A DNA stretch of 64,000 nucleotides from Couchioplanes caeruleus (GTDB taxonomy: Bacteria > Actinomycetota > Actinomycetes > Mycobacteriales > Micromonosporaceae): the NCBI RefSeq assembly GCF_023499255.1, contig NZ_CP092183.1, positions 2,363,501-2,427,500 of the forward strand. Reading direction: 5' to 3'. Of the stretch, positions 1 through 8,798 are shown in pieces. Numbering within the stretch: the first letter of the stretch is position 1; every line of letters begins with the position of its first letter. A model generated the notes under the pieces. The model saw nothing but the letters and a program-made list of their open reading frames with translations, did no database searches and was not told the origin of the DNA. Both the position numbers and the translations under genes were made by a program.

Positions 1-76
1 GCTCGATGCCGATGATGCGGCCCGCACCGGCGCCGGCGCGCGCCTGGGAGCGCTGAATCGCTGTCACGCCGGGTAA
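1..76 (+). CDS. possible 3' end of a gene cut by the window edge
   Basis: One + frame is open from base 2 to a TAA at 74-76 and would give about 24 C-terminal residues rich in Ala, Asp, Gly and Arg. No domain can be recognised in so short a piece. It would converge on the minus-strand genes that follow. It may equally be noncoding. Confidence 0.2.
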   Translation, partial: LDADDAARTGAGARLGALNRCHAG

Positions 77-133
77 GACGACGCCCTCCGCGCGACGGGA
101 CGCCGACGGCAGTGTGTCCTGGGTCACATGAAG

Positions 134-253
134 CTAGAGCAGCGCGTTGACCAGCACGGTCAGCAGGACCGACAGCACGACCGACACGACGAGCATCATG
201 AGGCAGCCGGGCAGGCCGCCGAAGAAGCGGACCTCAGTGTTTCCGATGCGCAT
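134..253 (-). CDS. small single-span membrane protein, 39 aa
   Basis: An ATG at 253 opens a 39-residue frame ending with TAG at 134-136. The N-terminal third is polar (MRIGNTEVRFFGG) and the rest, from about residue 17 to the end, is one continuous hydrophobic stretch of Val, Leu and Met, so it should be a one-span membrane peptide. It starts 19 bases beyond the stop of the hydrolase gene on the same strand and is probably co-transcribed with it. No strong ribosome site is visible. The function is unknown; it could help anchor the hydrolase, but that is speculation. Confidence 0.5.
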   Translation of the reverse strand: MRIGNTEVRFFGGLPGCLMMLVVSVVLSVLLTVLVNALL

Positions 254-272
254 GCGGGCCCGGGTACCCGTT

Positions 273-1067
273 TCAGCGCGGTGCACTCGCCGGCATCGCC
301 AGGTGCGTGGCGATCGCGTCCGCGGCGGCCGGCCCGGCCGTGGTCAGCGCGTTGTGTGCCGCCCCCGGAAGCGTCACCGAGACGCCGCCGGTGAGCTGGG
401 CGACCCGGGTACGCCACGGCAGCGGTGCGACCGTGTCCCGGTCGCCGCCCAGCACGAGCGTCGGCGCGGAGATCCGGCGCAGGTCGTCCTCCACGCGGTT
501 GTGGACGGAATGCCCGATCGTCGACCAGACCCGCCACGGGCGCGCGTCGTACACGTCCCGGACCAGGATCACGGCCTGCCGCTTGACCTCTCCCGGCAGG
601 TCGGCGAACCACCGGCCGACCAGCCCGCGCCGGCTGCGCGCCGCCGGGTCGGCCGTCGGGCTGGCCAGCACCAGCGCGGCCACCGCATCCGGACGCCGGC
701 GGGCGAGCGCGGCGGCGACCTCGGCGCCGAACGAGTGCCCCAGCACGGCCACGCGGTCCAGCCCGTGCGCGTCCAGCCACGCCGAGACGAACGCGGCGTG
801 CTCCTCGACGTCGTACGCGCGCCCCGGCCTGCCGCTCAGCCCGAAGCCCGGCAGGTCGGGCACGAGCACGGGGTGCCGGTCGGCCAGGGCGTCGGCGGTG
901 GGCATCAGGTAGCGGTGCGACACCGCCAGCCCGTGCAGCATCACCACGGGCAGGGCGTCCACCGGCCGGGCCCGGACCCGCTCGTGGGTACGGATGCCGG
1001 CCACGGTCGACCAGCGGCTGACCCAGCCCCGGTACGGGCGGGGAGCGGAGAGAGCCAGACGGAGCAT
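273..1067 (-). CDS. alpha/beta-hydrolase fold protein
   Basis: The 264-residue protein has the typical alpha/beta-hydrolase order: an oxyanion HG motif near residue 45 (VVMLHGL), a nucleophile elbow GHSFG with Ser112, a likely acid Asp211 in GGDRD, and a catalytic His238 in GAAHN. There is no signal peptide, so it should be a cytoplasmic esterase, lipase or haloperoxidase-like enzyme; the substrate cannot be predicted. The ATG at 1067 has AGGAGG only one base upstream, unusually close. The next gene upstream, the TPR-GGDEF gene, ends at 1095 on the same strand, so the two may be co-transcribed. Confidence 0.85.
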   Translation of the reverse strand: MLRLALSAPRPYRGWVSRWSTVAGIRTHERVRARPVDALPVVMLHGLAVSHRYLMPTADALADRHPVLVPDLPGFGLSGRPGRAYDVEEHAAFVSAWLDAHGLDRVAVLGHSFGAEVAAALARRRPDAVAALVLASPTADPAARSRRGLVGRWFADLPGEVKRQAVILVRDVYDARPWRVWSTIGHSVHNRVEDDLRRISAPTLVLGGDRDTVAPLPWRTRVAQLTGGVSVTLPGAAHNALTTAGPAAADAIATHLAMPASAPR

Positions 1068-1094
1068 GCCTCCTGGTACCCGCCCAGGGACGTC

Positions 1095-2678
1095 TCAGAC
1101 GTCCCGGACGACCCTGTCCCGGCCCTCGCGCTTGGCCACGTACAGGTTGCGGTCCGCCAGCGACAGCACCGACGACGGGGTGCCCCGGCCGTCGTCGGAG
1201 GTGGTCACGCCGATGCTGGTGGTCACCGGCAGCGTGCCGGTGATCGGCCCCCAGTTGTACGCGCGGATCCGCAGCCGCAGCCGCTCGCAGCGCTCGGCCG
1301 CCTCCTCCAGGCCCATCCCCGGCATGATCAGCAGGAACTCCTCGCCGCCCATCCGCGCGGCGATCATCGGCCCGGTCGCCGCCTCCAGCAGCAGCTCGGC
1401 GACGTGCTGCAGCACCGTGTCGCCGGTGCTGTGCGACAGCGTGTCGTTGATCCGCTTGAAGTGGTCCAGGTCCAGGATCGCCAGCGACATCGGCGTACGC
1501 CGTACCACCGCCTCACCCAGCAGCGCGGGCAGCCGCTCGTTGACGTACCGCCGGTTGTAGAGGCCGGTCAGCGCGTCGCGGTGGGCCATCTCCCGGAAGT
1601 GCTCGCTGGTCCGGCGCGCCTCGGTCGCCTCGAACACCGCCTGCAGCGCCCTTGCCCGCGCCTCGCGCTGCGCCGAGTGCAACGCCGTCGTCGCCCTGTG
1701 GAACGCGCGGTGCTCCTCGTACGCCTGCTCGAACCTGCCCGTGGCGGCGTACAGCGCGGCCTGCTCCTCGCGGGCCTGGGCGCGTACCCGATCCAGGCCG
1801 CGCTCCTCGGCCATCACGACCGCCCGGTCGAGTGCCTGCTGCGCCGCCTCCGGGCGGCCGTCCAGCCGGCGTGCCTCCGCGAGGGTGAGCAGGCACACGG
1901 CCGGCGTGTCACCCTCGTTGGCCTCGACCTTCGACTGGCCGTCGTCGAGCATGACGTGCAGCGTCTCCTCGACGGCGTCGTAGCGCCCGCCCATCATCTC
2001 GATCCGGGCGATGGTGTCCAGCTCCATCGCGCTGAAGGTGCGCGGGCTGCGCGTCTGCACCTCCCGCATCTGCGCGACCAGGGCCCGGGCGCCGGCCTCG
2101 TCGTCGTTCTCGAACGCCGTGTACGCCATGTTGTTGAGGATGTTCAGGCTCAGCTCGACGTCGCCGACCTCGGTGGAGATGGCCAGCGCCTCCCGGAACC
2201 GGCGGTCGCCCTCCGCGATCGACCCGCTCTCGTCCAGCGCCACCGCCAGCGTCATGAGATGCCGGGCGCGGATGCTCAGCGGCTCGTCGTCGGTCAGGTG
2301 CGAGTAGCACTGCACCGCGTGGGTGAGCCCCTCGGCCAGGTCGCCGACCTGCCGGTAGAAGATCGACAGCACCCGGTGCGAACGCGCCAGCAGGAAAGGG
2401 TGTTCGCGCTCCTGGGCCCAGGCGAGAACCTGATGCGCCCAGCGGCCGCCCCGCTCGGACCGGCCCTCCCGGACCAGCACGTGGGCGCGCACCAGCCGGG
2501 CCCGCATCGCGAGCTCCTCGAGGCCCAGGGCTTCGGCCCGCCGCTCGACGGTCGCCGCGGGCACGGCGGTCGACCGGTACCTCGACTGCGGGCGCGCCTC
2601 GAGCTCCACCAGGGTGGCCTCGAGCTGGGCGCGCTCGTCCGCGACCACGACCGTCGCGGGTGCCGCCTCCGTCGTCAC
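1095..2678 (-). CDS. TPR-repeat diguanylate cyclase (GGDEF)
   Basis: The protein has 527 residues. Residues about 30-340 are helical repeats of TPR type, with paired Ala/Gly positions. The C-terminal third is a GGDEF domain with DALTGLYNRRY near residue 370 and an active-site GGEEF at 444-448, so it should make cyclic di-GMP from two GTP. The usual inhibitory RxxD site just before GGEEF is replaced by ATGP, so product inhibition by that site is not expected. No membrane segment is seen; the TPR region presumably senses a protein partner. The start is GTG at 2678 with GGAAGG seven bases upstream. Confidence 0.88.
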   Translation of the reverse strand: MTTEAAPATVVVADERAQLEATLVELEARPQSRYRSTAVPAATVERRAEALGLEELAMRARLVRAHVLVREGRSERGGRWAHQVLAWAQEREHPFLLARSHRVLSIFYRQVGDLAEGLTHAVQCYSHLTDDEPLSIRARHLMTLAVALDESGSIAEGDRRFREALAISTEVGDVELSLNILNNMAYTAFENDDEAGARALVAQMREVQTRSPRTFSAMELDTIARIEMMGGRYDAVEETLHVMLDDGQSKVEANEGDTPAVCLLTLAEARRLDGRPEAAQQALDRAVVMAEERGLDRVRAQAREEQAALYAATGRFEQAYEEHRAFHRATTALHSAQREARARALQAVFEATEARRTSEHFREMAHRDALTGLYNRRYVNERLPALLGEAVVRRTPMSLAILDLDHFKRINDTLSHSTGDTVLQHVAELLLEAATGPMIAARMGGEEFLLIMPGMGLEEAAERCERLRLRIRAYNWGPITGTLPVTTSIGVTTSDDGRGTPSSVLSLADRNLYVAKREGRDRVVRDV

Positions 2679-2784
2679 AGGACCGCCTTCCCCGGGTCCT
2701 CGGGTGAGGTCCTCGGCATCCCTCTCCGATCGGACGGCGGCAGTCAGTACTGAGGTGTCGGCCGGGTGCAGATCGGTTGCCGCG

Positions 2785-4563
2785 TCATCGGCGGTCGGTG
2801 CAGATCGGCCGGCTCGCGGCGACCTTGTCGACGGTGTAGACGACGGCGACGGAGAAGCAGTAGTTGTTCTGTTCGTTGAGGCCGTACACGACGTAGTCGG
2901 TGGTCCCCGCGGGCAGCTGCTGGAAGGCCCGCTGCTCCTGCCCGGCCCGGCCGCCGGAGATCAGCACCGGCCCCTCGGAGCCCTTCGGATAGCGCCAGGT
3001 CAGCGCCACGCTGTCCCGGCGGTCCCGCAGCCGTACGTCGACCGGCGCGATCGGATTCACCGTCCCGGACGGCGCCGGGGTCGCCGCACCCGACGGCGGG
3101 GCGGCGGCGGGCGCGCTCGTGGCGGGTGCCGTGGTGGCCGCCGCGCCGACCGGCGGCGCGGCGGTGGACGGCCCGGCATCGTCGCCACGCGGCAGGGTCA
3201 CCGCCACGATCGCGGCCGCGGCCGCGACCCCGGCGACCAGCACCGTCGCCAGGATGAACGGCTGCCGGTTGGCCGACTCGCCCGGCCTTTCCACCGGTAC
3301 GGGCAACCGGTCGGCGACCTTCGCGCTCGCCCGGTCCACGGGCAGCCGCGGACCGGGCGGGTACGCCCCGGGAGCCGAAGCGGCCGGGGGGAACGAATCC
3401 GGCGGGTACGGCCCGAGCGGCGCGACGACGGGGTCAGCGGGCTGGGCGGTGGCGTCCACCGGCCGGACGGCCGGATCCGGGCCGGGTGGCACGGCCTGGT
3501 CGTGGACCGCGGCCAGCGCCTGGGCGACGTGCCCGTGCGCCGGCCACTGCGAGGGCGGGGTGCCGGCCTCCTCGCTCGCCGCGGGCGTCCCGGGACCGGG
3601 CGGCGGCGCGGCCGGGGAGGTGAGGGGGAGGGGGATCGGCGGTTCCGGAACGGCATGGCGGCCGGTGGGTTCCCCCGGGACGGCAGGCTCCGGCAGCACC
3701 GGGTGCACTCCCGGGATCGTCGCCGGCATCCGGCTGATGTCCGGCGCCGGCCCGCCCTGGGCGGAGCGGAAGATCGGCGGGGCCGGTGGCGCGCCCGGCG
3801 CCTGCTCCGCCGGGCCGGGTGCCGGAGCGGGCACCGGACCGGTCGAGCGTTGCACCCGGCCGCAGACGTGCCGCCCGGTCGGCGGTGCGCCGGCGAGGCG
3901 GGCCACCTGCTGGGCCAGCGAGTGGTCGGCGGGCAGGTGCCGGGCGCACAGCTCCTGCGCCAGCGCCAGGTGCTCGTTGCCCTCGGTGGTGCGGGCGCAT
4001 TCGCGTTCCATCGCGCCGAGCCGGGCCAGCATCTTGATGCCCGGGGCGGACGCGTCGCCGTACGCCTCCCGGTACCGCGCCCACGCGTCGGCGAGGCGGG
4101 CGCGAGCGGCGGTGCAGTAGCCGGCCGCGTGCTCGGCGGTTGCCAGGTCCGCCTCCGCGGCCAGCACCCGGGGCGACAGCGGCCCTTCGACGGCGGTCAG
4201 CTCCCCGACCAGGTCGTGGTACAGCTGCGCGGCCCGGCCGTGATTGCCGACCCGGTGCAGCACCGCGGCGTGGGTGGCGGCGGCCGCGATCGTCCGCTCG
4301 TCGCGGGGCCCGTGCAGCCGCTCCTCGGCCGCGTGCGCGAAACCCGCCCAGGTGCGGGCCGCGTGGGCGTCGCCCAGCGCGATGAGGATGCGGGCCTGCA
4401 GCGCGGCGGCGAGGGCGAGGTCGGGGGAGGCGCGATGCGGGTCGATCTCGGCGGGATCCAGCGCGCCGGCGAGGACGGCCCGGGCGCCGGCGAGGTCGCC
4501 CTCGGCCGTCAACGTCTGCGCCTGGGCGGTCAGTTCGGCGAGCGGAGGAGGCACGTGGCCCAT
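2785..4563 (-). CDS. TPR-like membrane protein with C-terminal FN3-like domain
   Basis: I chose the ATG at 4563 (MGHVPPP), which gives 592 residues; an in-frame start at 4626 is possible. The first 230 residues are Ala-rich helical repeats like TPRs. A long Pro/Ala/Gly linker follows to about 430, then one membrane span (about 436-458), another Pro/Ala/Thr linker and a beta-rich domain from about 506 resembling fibronectin type III, with two cysteines near the end. This suggests an internal scaffold and an external binding domain. The function is unknown. The gene diverges from the one at 4641, with 77 bases between starts. Confidence 0.75.
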   Translation of the reverse strand: MGHVPPPLAELTAQAQTLTAEGDLAGARAVLAGALDPAEIDPHRASPDLALAAALQARILIALGDAHAARTWAGFAHAAEERLHGPRDERTIAAAATHAAVLHRVGNHGRAAQLYHDLVGELTAVEGPLSPRVLAAEADLATAEHAAGYCTAARARLADAWARYREAYGDASAPGIKMLARLGAMERECARTTEGNEHLALAQELCARHLPADHSLAQQVARLAGAPPTGRHVCGRVQRSTGPVPAPAPGPAEQAPGAPPAPPIFRSAQGGPAPDISRMPATIPGVHPVLPEPAVPGEPTGRHAVPEPPIPLPLTSPAAPPPGPGTPAASEEAGTPPSQWPAHGHVAQALAAVHDQAVPPGPDPAVRPVDATAQPADPVVAPLGPYPPDSFPPAASAPGAYPPGPRLPVDRASAKVADRLPVPVERPGESANRQPFILATVLVAGVAAAAAIVAVTLPRGDDAGPSTAAPPVGAAATTAPATSAPAAAPPSGAATPAPSGTVNPIAPVDVRLRDRRDSVALTWRYPKGSEGPVLISGGRAGQEQRAFQQLPAGTTDYVVYGLNEQNNYCFSVAVVYTVDKVAASRPICTDRR

Positions 4564-4640
4564 AGTGTCTGCTCGGCGACGGTAGGTACAAGTCCTGTGG
4601 CGCGTACCTGTTGTGCCCCGCGACACGGTACAACTCGGAT

Positions 4641-5537
4641 ATGAGCGCCGACAGCGTCGCCGACGTCAAACGCGAGATCCTCGTCCGCCACCTCGAGGCC
4701 TGGGCACCGGCGGCCCTGCACCGGGCCCGCCGCGCCACCTACGCCCACGGGTACGCCGACACCACGGCCGCGCTCGCCGAGGCGGCCGCCCGGGTCTTCA
4801 CCGAACAGTCCGACCTGGTCAGAGGCCGGGAGCTGACGATGGTGGCGGTCGGCGCCGACCTCACCGACGTGGACGCCCGGCTCAAGGCGCTGCCCGCCGG
4901 GGCGGGGCTCACCGTCCACACCGTCCCCGGCAGCACGCCCGAACGGCTCGGCGTCGCACTGCGGGCGGCCGGTGCTGCGCGCGTACCGTTGCTCGGTTTT
5001 CTCGATGCGGGCGAACCGCCCGGCGCGACCGTCCTCGAGGCCCTGGCCACCGGGAAACCGGCGGAGGCCCTGATCGTGCTGCCGCCGTCGGCACCGGTGC
5101 CGGCGATGCGCACGGCGCTGCGGGAAGCGGGCTTCCCGCTCGCGGCGGCGGTCGAACTGGCCGCATCGGACGACCCCGGCGAGATCCTGATGTACGCGAC
5201 GACGCTCGGCAAGAGCCTCGAGGCGTTCAAGGACCTGCTCTGGGCGGTCGACGAGTATGCGGGCGTGCGCTACCGCGACCCCGGCGACCCGGAACGGCAC
5301 CTTCTCGACATCTCCCTCACGCCGCACCCGGGCCCGCTGCGGCGTGAGCTGCTCGCCCGGCTCACGGAGGTCGGCGAGGCGACGGTCACGGAGCTCCGGA
5401 CGTATGCGCTGACCGAGACGGTGTACCGGGCGGCGGATGCGACGCGGGTGCTGCACACGCTCCTGGACGCCGGGGCGGTGACCCGGCGTCCGGAACAGGG
5501 ACGTCTCGGCGGGGACGTGGTCATCGCCCCGGCGTGA
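4641..5537 (+). CDS. TcmP-like protein lacking the glycine-rich methyltransferase motif
   Basis: This is a 298-residue protein starting at the ATG at 4641 (MSADSVADVKRE). The N-terminus (VKREILVRHLEAW, then YAHGYAD) resembles the start of three-Cys-motif partner proteins (TcmP), where the equivalent stretch is DGFAGPG. Here the GPG is gone, so SAM binding there is doubtful. The middle (EILMYATTLGKSLEAFKDLLW) also resembles TcmP, and the last 70 residues form a winged-helix-like end. No three-Cys partner lies nearby. The family link rests on motif resemblance only; it could be an unrelated hypothetical protein. Confidence 0.55.
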   Translation: MSADSVADVKREILVRHLEAWAPAALHRARRATYAHGYADTTAALAEAAARVFTEQSDLVRGRELTMVAVGADLTDVDARLKALPAGAGLTVHTVPGSTPERLGVALRAAGAARVPLLGFLDAGEPPGATVLEALATGKPAEALIVLPPSAPVPAMRTALREAGFPLAAAVELAASDDPGEILMYATTLGKSLEAFKDLLWAVDEYAGVRYRDPGDPERHLLDISLTPHPGPLRRELLARLTEVGEATVTELRTYALTETVYRAADATRVLHTLLDAGAVTRRPEQGRLGGDVVIAPA

Positions 5538-5552
5538 GGATCCCGGCGACGG

Positions 5553-5738
5553 TCAGGAGCGGGAGCTGGACTTGTCCTGCTTCCACGACAGCGGGCCGGG
5601 CAGGTCGACGCGGTGCGCCTTCGCCTTGGAGTTCCAGGACCAGCGGCCGATCTTGATGGTCCAGGACGACAGGCCCCGCTGCGTGAAGTTCAGGATGAGC
5701 GGGCCGAACTTCTTGCGGCTGCGGTATTGGATACCCAT
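5553..5738 (-). CDS. small DUF4236-like basic protein
   Basis: The 61-residue protein begins MGIQYRSRKKFGPLILNF, close to the N-terminal signature of DUF4236 proteins (basic residues, then GP and a short beta hairpin). It is rich in Lys, Arg, Ser and Trp and has no membrane segment. GGAAGGA lies seven bases before the ATG at 5738. It converges on the TcmP-like gene, which ends 15 bases away. The function of the family is unknown. Confidence 0.65.
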   Translation of the reverse strand: MGIQYRSRKKFGPLILNFTQRGLSSWTIKIGRWSWNSKAKAHRVDLPGPLSWKQDKSSSRS

Positions 5739-5830
5739 CGGGGAGTCCTTCCGTGGAATCGTCAGGTGTCCCGGAGATTCCCGATGGCCGATCTTCCGAA
5801 ACTCGCCCCGGCGGCGGCGTGCCGCTCGGC

Positions 5831-6286
5831 TCAGCGGGGCTGCCAGGCGTCCGGGCGGGTCGTGAGCTTGCGGACGTGCGCCGGCATCCGGCCGCTGATC
5901 AGCTCCGCGAGGCTCACCTCGTCGACCACCTCACGCACCGCGGCGCGTACGGCGACCCACAGGTTCGGCAGGTTCTCCGCCGCGCCCGTGTACTGGGTCT
6001 CCTCCGGCCGCAGGCCGCGCACCCCGGCGAGCGGGCCGTCGACCGCCCGCAGGATCTGACCGATCGTCACGTCGCGTGGCGATTGTGACAGCGTGTAGCC
6101 GCCCTCGGCGCCGCGTTGCGCCCGCACCACCCCGGCACGGCGCAGATCGGCCAGGACCGCCTCGAGAAACTTCCTCGGCATGTTCTGGTCCTGGGCGATG
6201 GCCTGGGCGGACATCAGGGCCGGGTACGTCTGGGCAAGGCTCAGCGCCGCCCGTACCGCGTAATCGCCGCGCGCGGAGATCTGCAC
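5831..6286 (-). CDS. Rrf2-family transcriptional regulator without cluster cysteines
   Basis: This is a 151-residue protein of usual Rrf2 length. The GTG start gives MQISARGDYAVRAAL, the standard opening of the family. A winged helix covers roughly residues 1-85, with GGYTLSQSP as the wing. It contains no cysteine at all, so it cannot bind the Fe-S cluster used by IscR or NsrR and must sense something else or act as a simple repressor. Upstream, around 6323-6347, the half-repeat GGAATT occurs twice about ten bases apart and may be an operator, which is inference. Confidence 0.85.
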   Translation of the reverse strand: MQISARGDYAVRAALSLAQTYPALMSAQAIAQDQNMPRKFLEAVLADLRRAGVVRAQRGAEGGYTLSQSPRDVTIGQILRAVDGPLAGVRGLRPEETQYTGAAENLPNLWVAVRAAVREVVDEVSLAELISGRMPAHVRKLTTRPDAWQPR

Positions 6287-6372
6287 CCGCCCATCATGCC
6301 CCTTCCGTGCGCGTGCCCCTCCTCCACCCCAGGAATTACGGGAATTCGGGCATCACCCAGCGTCAGCGCGTG

Positions 6373-6393
6373 ACGAACGGTTCACTCGTTCGT
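6373..6393 (-). terminator. hairpin downstream of the AraC-family gene
   Basis: The arms ACGAACG (6373-6379) and CGTTCGT (6387-6393) pair perfectly around a 7-base loop, just past the stop of the AraC-family gene on the minus strand. There is no T run, so it may be a weak terminator or an operator. Confidence 0.4.
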
Positions 6394-6411
6394 GACCGCC
6401 ACCGTGGCGTC

Positions 6412-7344
6412 TCAGTCAGCTGCGCTGCGCTGCGCCGGCACCCGGCGGCCCAGCTCGGCCCCGGCGTCGGCCTCGCCCGGCGTGGCCGCCCGCACCCCGA
6501 GCTCGGCCCGGAACGCCCCCGGGCTCGACCCCACCTCCCGGTGGAAGAAGCGCCCGAAGTTCGTCGGCTCCCCGAAGCCCAGCCGCCGCCCGATCTCCGC
6601 CACCGACAGGTCGGTGCACGCCAGCAGCCGGCGGGCCTCCAGCGCCACGCGGTCGTCGACGACCTGTTTCGCCGTACGCCCGGTGATCGCCAGGCTGGCC
6701 CGGGTGAGCGTGCGGACCGAGCAGCCGATCCGGGCTGCGTAGTCCTCGACGCGGCGGCTGCGGGGGTGGCCGGCCTCCAGGTCGCGGCGGAAGCGGGCGA
6801 AGGTGCGGGCCTCGGAGGTCGACGCCCCGGCCGCGTCCCCGTCGCCGGTGAGCAGGGCGATGCGCAGCAGGACGACGGCGAGCTGGTGCCGCAGCAGTCC
6901 CGCGGCGACCGGGCCCGACGTGTGCCGCGCGCAGTCGACACCGAGCTGCGCGACCTCCGTGATCACCGCGTCCTCGTCCTCGCCCGCCAACTGCCAGCGG
7001 GCCGGGCCGGGCAGGTCGTCGACGGGTACGCCGGTGATCTCCGCCGCCGACAGCACGTCGCGGTTCCACGTGATCAGGGTGGCGTCCAGCCCGGGTTCGG
7101 CGCCGAAGCGGAGCGCCTGCCCCGGGCGTACCCAGAGGAGGGTGCCCGGACGGCACGCGTGGGCGGCAAAATCGATCTCCACCGTGCCGTGACCGGCAGT
7201 GGTCAGCGCGAGCAGGTGGTAGGGCAGCCGCCGCGGCGCCGGATCGCCGGCGGCGAGATCGGTCTCGGACAGCGTGAACGTGCCCACCCCGGCCCAGAGC
7301 GGGGCGGGCGCGGACCGCGCGCGGGTTCGTCCGGAGGCGACCAT
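6412..7344 (-). CDS. AraC-family transcriptional regulator
   Basis: The ATG at 7344 (MVASGRTR) gives 310 residues, typical for AraC regulators; the open frame extends upstream but would run into ssgB. The N-terminal half looks like a cupin-type effector domain. The last 110 residues hold two helix-turn-helix units: RRVEDYAARIGCSVRTLTRA, then VAEIGRRLGFGEPTNFGRFF before the usual G-x-SPGAFR end. The effector and targets are unknown. About 185 bases with a terminator separate it from ssgB. Confidence 0.85.
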   Translation of the reverse strand: MVASGRTRARSAPAPLWAGVGTFTLSETDLAAGDPAPRRLPYHLLALTTAGHGTVEIDFAAHACRPGTLLWVRPGQALRFGAEPGLDATLITWNRDVLSAAEITGVPVDDLPGPARWQLAGEDEDAVITEVAQLGVDCARHTSGPVAAGLLRHQLAVVLLRIALLTGDGDAAGASTSEARTFARFRRDLEAGHPRSRRVEDYAARIGCSVRTLTRASLAITGRTAKQVVDDRVALEARRLLACTDLSVAEIGRRLGFGEPTNFGRFFHREVGSSPGAFRAELGVRAATPGEADAGAELGRRVPAQRSAAD

Positions 7345-7467
7345 CGAGGCGACCGTATCCGCCCGTGACCAGCGATGCACGTGGGAGCCGTGTGGTCGGC
7401 GGATATCCGGCAGACAGTCGGGAAATCGAGCATGGAAACGGACAAAAAAGACGTCTATTGCGTACGC

Positions 7468-7509
7468 AAAAAGCGACCCGCGCGGACCGGCAGTGTCCGC
7501 ACGGGTCGC
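7468..7509 (-). terminator. Rho-independent terminator of ssgB
   Basis: A strong hairpin has arms GCGACCCG (7473-7480) with GCGGAC (7482-7487), and GTCCGC (7495-7500) with CGGGTCGC (7502-7509). Read on the minus strand it is followed by five Ts (7468-7472), 20 bases after the ssgB stop codon. Confidence 0.8.
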
Positions 7510-7529
7510 CCCGGAATTGCGCGTTGTCG

Positions 7530-7961
7530 CTATCGACCGGCCAGCAGCCGGTTGACCGCCGCGTCCACGTCCAGATGATCGGACTCCCGGCCCCGCGGAA
7601 CCACCACATAGGTGCGCCGCAGGAACCGGACCAGAACGCTGCGTGGTACTTCGAACAGCGCGTTGCCGTCGGGTGACGACAACGCCAGGGCGACGAAGTC
7701 CCCCCGTGGCGTGGCCCACGGCCACACCCGGACGTCTCCGATCCCTGCGGGCTCATCGAGCCCGGTCACGAGGAGTTCCCGCGCGAAGGACCAGCTCACG
7801 GCTTCCCCACCGGCTGATTCTGCGTGGAACAACACGTGCACCGCGTACGGGTCGGCTGGGTCGTACCGCAGGCTGGCACGCACGGGCAGGGCCGTGGCGT
7901 CAGGCGCTACGAGCCGCAGCGAGGTTTCGACCTCGACGGTCGTTGGACGAATGGTACTCAT
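7530..7961 (-). CDS. ssgB: SsgA-family sporulation and cell-division protein (SsgB-like)
   Basis: The 143-residue protein matches the SsgA-like family along its whole length. Family landmarks include LRYDPADPYAVHVLFH near residue 31, a conserved WSFARELL segment, GDVRVWP, and ALSSPDGNALFEVP before an R-x-FLRRT helix. In Streptomyces, SsgB recruits FtsZ to sporulation septa and is found in sporulating actinomycetes. Here it supports a sporulating actinomycete chromosome left of the tRNA. The gene is monocistronic, with its own terminator, and diverges from the next gene across about 300 bases. Confidence 0.9.
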   Translation of the reverse strand: MSTIRPTTVEVETSLRLVAPDATALPVRASLRYDPADPYAVHVLFHAESAGGEAVSWSFARELLVTGLDEPAGIGDVRVWPWATPRGDFVALALSSPDGNALFEVPRSVLVRFLRRTYVVVPRGRESDHLDVDAAVNRLLAGR

Positions 7962-8263
7962 GGACGAACTCCCCCCGGCACCGCTGCGAGGCTGGTGAAC
8001 CCCGCGTTTCCCATACTCAGGTGATCCCTGTCATTACGCTCCGCCATACGCTGATCTCACCCAGTAGTGGGAAGACGGTTCCGATAAGCTCTCCGGACGA
8101 GCCGTAAAACGGTATCTTGTCCTGTTCTGCCCAAGTACTCGGTTCCGCCCGGCGTCGGGTGGTCCAGCAGTTGACTCACTCCGGTAACGTCCATTCCTCC
8201 CGGGTAGTGACGGGGGAGCGGAACACTAGGGGATGAAATGACCGGGAGCCCGCGATCTTTGCC
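7962..8263. promoter_or_regulatory. divergent intergenic region, ssgB and PGPGW gene
   Basis: These 302 bases separate two divergent starts and should hold both promoters. The composition is less GC-rich than the flanking genes. I could not identify a convincing -35/-10 pair or a specific sigma site. Confidence 0.4.
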
Positions 8264-8704
8264 GTGAAAGTGAACGAGATGTCCCAATCCGACCCCGTGA
8301 CCGATTCGCCGGCCGCCGGTCACGCACCCCGGGGCGTCCTCGACCGGATCCGCGCCAACCCCACCGGCCGCCTCGCGCTGCGCATCGGCGTCGGATTCCT
8401 CGGCACCATCGTGGTCGCGATCGGCATCGTGCTCATCCCGTTCCCCGGCCCCGGCTGGGCGATCGTCATCCTCGGCCTTGCCATCTGGGCGGTCGAGTTC
8501 GTCTGGGCCCGCCACCTCCTCCAGTTCACCAAGCGCCACGTCCAAGCCTGGACCCGCTGGGTGCTCCGGCAGTCCCTCCCGGTGCGCGCGGTGATCGGCC
8601 TGGTCGGCTTCGTCTTCATCTGCGGCGTCGTCTGGCTCTCGGTCAAGCTCACGATGGGCATCAACCTGGCTACGGAGATCCGCGACTTCCTCGCCGGCGG
8701 CTGA
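8264..8704 (+). CDS. PGPGW-motif membrane protein (TIGR02611-like)
   Basis: This is a 146-residue integral membrane protein. The signature FPGPGWAIVILGL sits near residue 62 at the end of the first span; spans lie at about 41-59, 63-82 and 112-135. This matches the small actinobacterial family TIGR02611 (PGPGW). Translation may begin at the GTG at 8264 or the ATG at 8279. The function of the family is unknown. It is the last chromosomal gene before the tRNA. Confidence 0.8.
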   Translation: MKVNEMSQSDPVTDSPAAGHAPRGVLDRIRANPTGRLALRIGVGFLGTIVVAIGIVLIPFPGPGWAIVILGLAIWAVEFVWARHLLQFTKRHVQAWTRWVLRQSLPVRAVIGLVGFVFICGVVWLSVKLTMGINLATEIRDFLAGG

Positions 8705-8798
8705 CGGCCCGGCCCGCGCCGCACCCGGGCCGGCGGCGACGCGCCGACCCCCGGGTTCGCGTGGGGGAGGGCCGGTCCGGTACAGTCTGCTGCGTCCC

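Noticed and set aside
147..2753. Very long plus-strand open frame of 868 codons opposite the hydrolase and GGDEF genes
   Set aside because: It is the antisense of two well-supported genes, is full of Arg, Pro and Gly without any domain, and reflects high GC at codon third positions.
7345..7725. N-terminal extension of the AraC-family frame
   Set aside because: It would cross the ssgB terminator and part of ssgB and has no AraC similarity before the ATG at 7344.
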